A stretch of DNA of 64,000 bases from Ascaphus truei (Eukaryota > Chordata > Amphibia > Anura > Ascaphidae): contig CM071574.1 of assembly GCA_036426205.1 (NCBI GenBank), forward strand, positions 12,868,474 through 12,932,473, given 5' to 3'. How positions within the stretch are numbered: position 1 is the stretch's first letter; the number at the start of each line of letters is the position of its first letter. Positions 59,399 through 64,000 of this stretch are shown here, piece by piece. A program made the position numbers and the translations under genes. The notes under the pieces are model-generated. The model did no database searches. It was not told where the DNA came from and worked only from the letters and a program-made list of their open reading frames with translations.

Positions 59399-59631
59399 TT
59401 AGGTTGTTTTGTGGGTGTGACTCGGTTTGGGTTCCCCATAAGAGATGTCTTTATCCTCATCCGTATCTTCAAATGACCGGAAGAGCCACTCTTCTGTGGA
59501 GTAGGGTTCATTACAGGAACTCCGCATCTTGTCCTCCATTTTGGTGGTATCAGGTTTATTTTTCTTCCTGACCTCAGGAGGTGCTATTGCAGCTGTTTTC
59601 ACTGTATTCGCTAGAACCCCTTCTGGTAGTC
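59399..59631 (-). pseudogene. Middle segment of the coiled-coil element protein
   Basis: Continues in the -1/+2 frame: VLANTVKTAAIAPPEVRKKN, then acidic STEEWLFRSFEDTDEDKD. Low complexity, no known domain. Ends at a TGA or frameshift near 59399. Confidence 0.5.
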
Positions 59632-60012
59632 CTACAGGTGGGCAGACTTTGCAGCTCTCACAGGCGTCTCTGTAGACTTTTTCTTCTTCTTTATTTTGGT
59701 ATGTTTTACAACATCAGCAGTGCTGTGCACGCACTCATTCTCATCAGTGATACTGGATGTGCACTTGCTAAGTAAAACTTCTGTACCTTCCTTGGGTCCA
59801 CAGTGCATTACTTTCTGCTGCAGTTCCTTGGCTCGCTTAAAGAAATATTTCTCTGGCTGTTGCCCTTTTTCTGGGGCCAAGTAGGGGCCATCCTCATTGT
59901 CCGAATAAGGCCTCAGGGGACACTGCTCCGTGTGGCTGGGTTCTTTACATCAGAAACACATTTTCTTCCCCATTCTTGCAGAGTCTGTATTTGACTTCAG
60001 CTGGGCGGCCAT
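59632..60012 (-). pseudogene. Gag-like zinc-knuckle reading frame
   Basis: Begins at the first good ATG (MAAQLKSNTDSARMGKK) downstream of the leader and reads a CCHC-like knuckle, MCF-stop-CKEPSHTEQCPL, with one in-frame TGA at 59952-59950 and one residue fewer than usual between His and the last Cys. Then …APEKGQQPEKYFFKRAKELQ and a Lys-rich KKKKKSTE segment. A frameshift near 59632 moves the frame into the next segment. Known family: CCHC knuckles bind nucleic acid in Gag. The protein family itself I do not recognise. Confidence 0.6.
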
Positions 60013-60311
60013 TTTAAATTCCCAGGGTTTTTTTCCTTTCTTTTCTTTCACCAGTGGTTGGGTAGACTCTGGTCACAGCATCAGCCCCTTGTGTGGGTCA
60101 CCGTCTATTGCAGTCCTCCCTGTCCAACTGTGGCGTTGTGGCTATCTTCAGTGCAGTGTAGTTTTCCTGCCTGGATGTGTAGCCCTTTAATTCTGGTCAC
60201 TTCTGCAGTGTTTTGTTGCTCAGACTGTTTTCAGGAACACATGCAGGCAAAAGCACAAAACATTTTCACAGGCAGTCTCCGGGCCCCTTTGAACTTCAAG
60301 GGCCACCTCTC

Positions 60312-60329
60312 ATCCCACTCCTGCCACCA
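60312..60329 (-). promoter_or_regulatory. Primer binding site, tRNA-Leu
   Basis: TGGTGGCAGGAGTGGGAT, two bases after the 5' LTR end, complements the 3' end of tRNA-Leu with one mismatch in 18. Confidence 0.8.
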
Positions 60330-60949
60330 TATGTAAGAGACGATTGCAGAGGTACGCAATGATGACCATTTAAAGTGAAACTAAAATTAGGCTTTATTGC
60401 GCCTGTCCCTTTAACACAGCAAAAACATTCAAAATAAGCAAAAGAAAAACTACTCCAATTTGGAGAATATCTACACATGTAGTCCAGCCCTCTCTAACTG
60501 GGTGGTTAGCTAAACTAATTACCAGCCCCAAATATATATGTATGTATGTCTTTAATTATATAGCTCCATTAGTGTACATAGCACTTCACATTAATAATAT
60601 ATATATATATATTTATATACATATATACAGATATACAACAGTTCTATAAGAAAGTCTTATCTATTTCTTGTTGCTGTAGGGCAGGCCTGCACAACTCAAA
60701 GCGAGAAGGGCCGAACTGCTCCAAGGAAAAAAAAATTGGGCCGCACGGGTAAAATCATCATCATCACCATCATCATCTCTCCTCCAGCACCTCATCATCA
60801 TCCTCATATCTCCCCCAGCACCCTTCATCATCCTCATATTTCTCCCAGAACCCCTCACTATCAACCTTTGCGATACTCCCCATCTATCTCTCATACCCCT
60901 ATCTCTCCCCCTCACCCACACACATAATACTCCCCTAGACATCAAACAC

Positions 60950-61735
60950 AAAATACCCCCCTACACAGCACACCCCCCCTTGCACCTCACATCACTCTCC
61001 CCCCTTGTCACCTCAATCACCCCCCTTGCACCTCAAATCACCCCCCATGCACCTCACATCACCCCCCATGCACCTCCAATCACCCCCCCCCCCTGCACCT
61101 CCAATAACCCTCCCTAGGCACCTCAAATCCACCCCCTTCACCTCAATCACACCCCATGAGCACCTCAAAAATCATCTTGCACTCAACACAATCACCACCC
61201 CCCCCCTTGCACCCCAATGACCCCCTGCCCTCACTACCCATCACCCTCCCCCCCTGCACCTCAAATCACCCCCCCTTGCACCTCAAATCACCCCCCTTGC
61301 ACCTCAAATCACCCCCCCTTGCACCTCCAATGACCCCCCCTGCAAGTCACAATGACCCCCTGCGCCCACCAATGACACCCCCCTGCACCTCAATCACCCC
61401 CTGCACCTCAAATAACCCACCTGCAAACCTCAATCCCCCCTTTGCACTCAAATCACCCCCTTGCACTTCAAATCACCACACCCCCCTGGCACTCAATCAC
61501 CCCCCCCTTGCACCTCCAATGACCCCCCGCACCTCCATCCCTCCCCCCGGCACCTCCATACCCATCACCCTCTCCCCCCCATCACCTCACACACAACCCT
61601 CTCTCCCCCTTGCACCTCACATACACCCATCAGACCCTCTCCCCCCCCTGCACCTCACATCACCCTCTCCCCCCCCTGCACCTCACATCACCCATTACCC
61701 TCTCCCCCCTGCACCTCACATCACCCACAGGGCCG
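60950..61735. repeat. C-rich minisatellite (~22-bp unit)
   Basis: Degenerate units of the type CACCTCAAATCACCCCCCTTG, with C-run length variation. Open frames here are compositional. Confidence 0.9.
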
Positions 61736-61949
61736 CCAACAGAAATCATGGGGCCCGGGACAAATGAAAGAGCGCCCCCCCCACCAAACCATAGCGCCCC
61801 CCCCCGAACCCATAGCGCACTATCATCCACAAAAAAATATCTTTTAGCGCGCAACTTTTACTTAACTGTTTTCTTATTGTGATACAGAAAAAAACATTAC
61901 AATGCAACCTATTTATTTTTATATTTTCAACAAAAGACATGTGACTGCC

Positions 61950-62790
61950 TGCTTGGGTGGGTGAATGACAGTGACTGGGTGGGTGAATGACAGTTGGGTG
62001 AATGATGGTGCGTGGGTGAATGGCGGTGCGTGGGTGAATGGCGGTGGGTGGGAAAGAGTGACTGGGTGACAGTGACTGGGTGACAGTGACTGGGTGGGAG
62101 AGAGTGACTGGGTGGGAGAGAGTGACTGGGTGACAGTGACTGGGTGACAGTGACTGAGTGGGTGACAGTAACTGGGTGGGTGGGTGAATGGCGGTGGGTG
62201 GGTGAATGGCGGTGGGTGGGAGACAGTGACTGGGTGGGTGGGAGACAGTGACTAGGTGGGTGGGTGGGAGACAGTGACTGGGTGGGTGACAGTGACTGGG
62301 TGACAGTGACCGGGTAGGAGAGACAGTGACTGGGTGGGTGACAGTGACTGGGTGACAGTGACCGGGTAGGAGAGAGTGACTGGGTGACAGTGACTGGGTG
62401 ACAGGGTGACAGTGACTGGATGACAGTGACTGAGTGGGAGAGAGTGACTGGGTGACAGTGACTGGGTGGGAGAGAGTGACTGGGTGACAGTGACTGGGTG
62501 GGAGAGAGTGACTGGGTGACAGGGTGACAGTGACTGGGTGACAGTGACTGGGTGGGTGGGTGACAGTGACTGAGTGGGAGAGAGCGACTGGGTGGGTGAC
62601 AGTGACTGGGTGGGAGAGAGAGACTGGGTGACAGAGTGACAGTGACTGGGTGACAGTGACTGGGTGGGTGACAGTGTGACAGTGACTGGGTGACAGAGAC
62701 TGAGTGGGAGATAGTGACTGAGTGGGAGAGAGTGACTGGGTGACAGGGTGACAGTGACTGGGTGGATGACAGTGACTGGGTGACAGTGAC
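61950..62790. repeat. Minisatellite, TGACTGGGTGACAG units
   Basis: 14-bp unit with GGGAGAGAG variants, about 840 bp. The long minus-strand frame over it (repeating SPTQSLSPSH) comes from the repeat and is not a gene. Confidence 0.95.
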
Positions 62791-62989
62791 TTACCTTGAC
62801 CGGGTGGGTGCAGCTTGCCGCGGGACGCTTTCCCCTCCTGCCCCCGATATCCCTGCGGCGGCTGCCCGGGACGGGAGGGTGGGCCTGCGGGAGGTGAGCT
62901 CGTGGTGGGGGGCCATAGGGAGGTGATCTCGGGGGAGAGCGGGAAGCTGATCCGTGGAGGGAAGCGGTGGGGAACAGCAGGGCTCCGCA

Positions 62990-63185
62990 GAGGAGCTTGC
63001 TTGTAATGTCCCCCGTCACGTGGGAGCAGGGGGCGGGGGGGAAAAGCAGGCAGAGGGAGCTTGCTTGTTCCTTTCCTTTACTTCCCCCTCCGTCCCACGT
63101 TGGGAGCAGGGGGGGGGGGAGCAGCCGCAGAGGAGCTTGCTTGTTACTTCCCCCTCCGTCCCACGTTGGGAGCAAGGGGGCGGGG
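62990..63185. repeat. Three ~60-75-bp GC-rich units
   Basis: GAGCTTGCTTGT…CCGTCCCACGTTGGGAGCAG occurs three times with G-run expansions. Confidence 0.85.
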
Positions 63186-63594
63186 GATCGCCGCCATTTA
63201 AAAAATTTTTTATTTAATTAACTTGCGCCCGGCCGGAGTCATCGCAGGCCGCATAGAGAGACCAGATGGGCCGCATGTTGTGCAGGCCTGCTGTAAGGGA
63301 AGGCCTCTCTGCTCTCCTGGGTCAGCACCCTTGTGTGCTAAGGCAATGTCTGTCCAGGTATAGAGGTCTGGTCGCCTTGTCTTGCTATCAGCATACAGTA
63401 CAGTCCTTCTGCAGCTCAAGACATCTGTTCCTCTGGTCAGTCCAGTGTGGACTAAGGAAATCCTCTTCCTGTGTTTCAGAACAGGCTTTTTCTGACAGAC
63501 CTCTGATTAGGCACGTGGAGTTGGTTGATTGCTGGTGTGCAATTCACCAGCACACTGCTGGATTAGAGGCAAGTTTCTTAACAGGGATAAGTCA

Positions 63595-63750
63595 GACTCC
63601 ATTTCCTAAATGTTACTTTTATGTCTGAAGCACTTATTCCCATGATCTGTTATTTGTATTTTATATGATTGTCATGTGTATTACTACTGTGAAGCGCTAT
63701 GTACATGAATGGCGCTATATAAATAAAGACAAATACATACATACACTGGG
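63595..63750 (+). repeat. L2-like tail repeat, right part
   Basis: Resumes with the duplicated GACTC and runs to GAAGCGCTATGTACATGAAT, GGCGCTATATAAATAAAG and an ACATACAT tail. A short inverted fragment of the same family is at 60539-60595. Confidence 0.65.
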
Positions 63751-64000
63751 CAGAAACGTATATATCCAACTGTGTGACGACGAGTCGCAAGCAGCTTCTC
63801 ACTTCTCCTTGAACCCAGCCCGGAAGTTTACGGAGGGTCTCGCGCCACGTCAAAAGAGGGCATAGCCTCTACATCCAGCACCCCAAAAACTAATCTTGCT
63901 GATGAAAATATACCACGGTTGATATTCTATGTTTTGTGATGGATCATATATTTTCCCTCTGAACAATGGACAAGGGTGGCAACTATTTGAAAGCAGCAAG

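Larger units (their letters stand above)
60682..63290. mobile_element. 2.6 kb hAT element filled with minisatellites
   Basis: Termini CAGGCCTGCACAAC and, inverted, CAGGCCTGCACAAC, flanked by CTGTAGGG (60674-60681) and CTGTAAGG (63291-63298). The empty site is preserved in the sister LTR near 57861 (GCTGTAGGGGAAGG). The interior is mainly minisatellite (60750-61735, 61950-62790, 62990-63185) plus a fragment (61731-61900) of another repeat. No transposase is seen. Confidence 0.85.
57599..63594 (-). mobile_element. Non-autonomous LTR retrotransposon, coiled-coil cargo
   Basis: Minus-strand element flanked by the 5-bp duplication GACTC (57594-57598, 63595-63599). LTRs begin TGACTTATCC (full, right) and end CTCTTACA. 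The tRNA-Leu primer site follows the 5' LTR. The interior (57960-60311) encodes a zinc-knuckle-like and a coiled-coil protein but no protease, RT or integrase. The 5' LTR contains a hAT insertion; the 3' LTR lacks its first ~200 bp. Confidence 0.85.
60332..63594 (-). mobile_element. 5' LTR of the coiled-coil element (with insertions)
   Basis: About 560 bp of LTR once the hAT insertion (60682-63290 plus duplication) and a short tail-repeat fragment (about 60539-60615) are removed. It starts TGACTTATCC on the minus strand at 63594 and ends TCTTACA at 60332. Confidence 0.8.
52674..64000 (-). other. gtdc1: gtdc1 intron, continuing past the window
   Basis: From the acceptor at 52674 to the right edge I find no upstream gtdc1 exon: the expected exon ending ...EFFGVA-AT/gt is absent. 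The stretch is therefore intronic. It holds three hAT MITEs, a G-run, and the nested LTR/hAT insertions at 57.5-63.75 kb. The parts 52680-53710, 54320-56460 and 56680-57510 show no repeat I can name; 55820-56460 is AT-rich, of high complexity, and may be conserved noncoding DNA. Confidence 0.7.

Noticed and set aside
61005..61882. Pro/Ser/His-rich frames of up to 203 codons on the plus strand
   Set aside because: Compositional frames across the C-rich minisatellite.
62252..63175. 307-codon minus-strand frame with SPTQSLSPSH repeats
   Set aside because: Translation of the TGACTGGGTGACAG minisatellite within a hAT element.
52674..64000. Upstream gtdc1 exon (EFFGVA… region)
   Set aside because: No minus-strand segment with the expected coding sequence and AT/gt donor was found; it should lie beyond the right edge.

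Overview
The window looks like a piece of a large, repeat-rich vertebrate nuclear genome, most likely an amphibian (frog). The reasons are: intron-split exons of a vertebrate gene; LINE, Gypsy, hAT, Tc1-like and hammerhead-ribozyme repeat families; abundant microsatellites; an assembly gap of 155 N (8846-9000); and no compact operons. The species assignment is an inference from repeat style, not a proof.

The one host gene I can support is on the minus strand. Three spliced exons (52603-52673, 50582-50673 and 40468-40551, the last ending in a stop codon) encode the C-terminal ~82 residues of GTDC1/QTMAN, the glycosyltransferase that mannosylates queuosine in tRNA-Asp. All splice sites are GT-AG, the exon phases fit, and there is no frameshift. 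A repeat-free ~1.1 kb 3' UTR follows, down to an AATAAA at about 39363-39368. The earlier exons lie beyond the right edge; 52674-64000 is intron.

Left of the gene (1-39 kb) is intergenic and built mostly of decayed transposons: an L2-like LINE piece (0.7-1.05 kb), an LTR family with 4-bp target duplications (2.9, 34.2 and 44.4 kb), a minus-strand Gypsy element (20.9-24.1 kb), a plus-strand Gypsy element with gag, protease, RNase H and integrase remnants (29.0-34.2 kb), a Tx1/L1-like LINE tail inside it, a 26-bp satellite array (16.8-18.0 kb), and many MITEs and foldback elements.

The introns of gtdc1 hold six copies of one hAT MITE family or its relatives (38.7-56.6 kb, the first just outside the gene), a ~1 kb foldback element carrying four tRNA-like modules in alternating orientation (45.2-46.1 kb), a ~0.96 kb purine-only tract (51.07-52.03 kb), and a chain of nested insertions (57.5-63.75 kb). 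In that chain an L2-like tail repeat was hit by an LTR retrotransposon (5-bp duplication GACTC, tRNA-Leu primer site) that carries zinc-knuckle and coiled-coil reading frames but no polymerase. Its 5' LTR was then hit by a 2.6 kb hAT element filled with minisatellites.

The most notable non-gene signal is a family of repeats carrying hammerhead ribozymes. One copy (31254-31305) keeps every core base and all three stems. Another (5521-5572) is slightly decayed. A third copy (42.65-43.4 kb) is split by a 513-bp insertion with a 17-bp target duplication and 123-bp inverted arms that themselves hold hammerhead-like remnants, as expected of Penelope-like retroelements.
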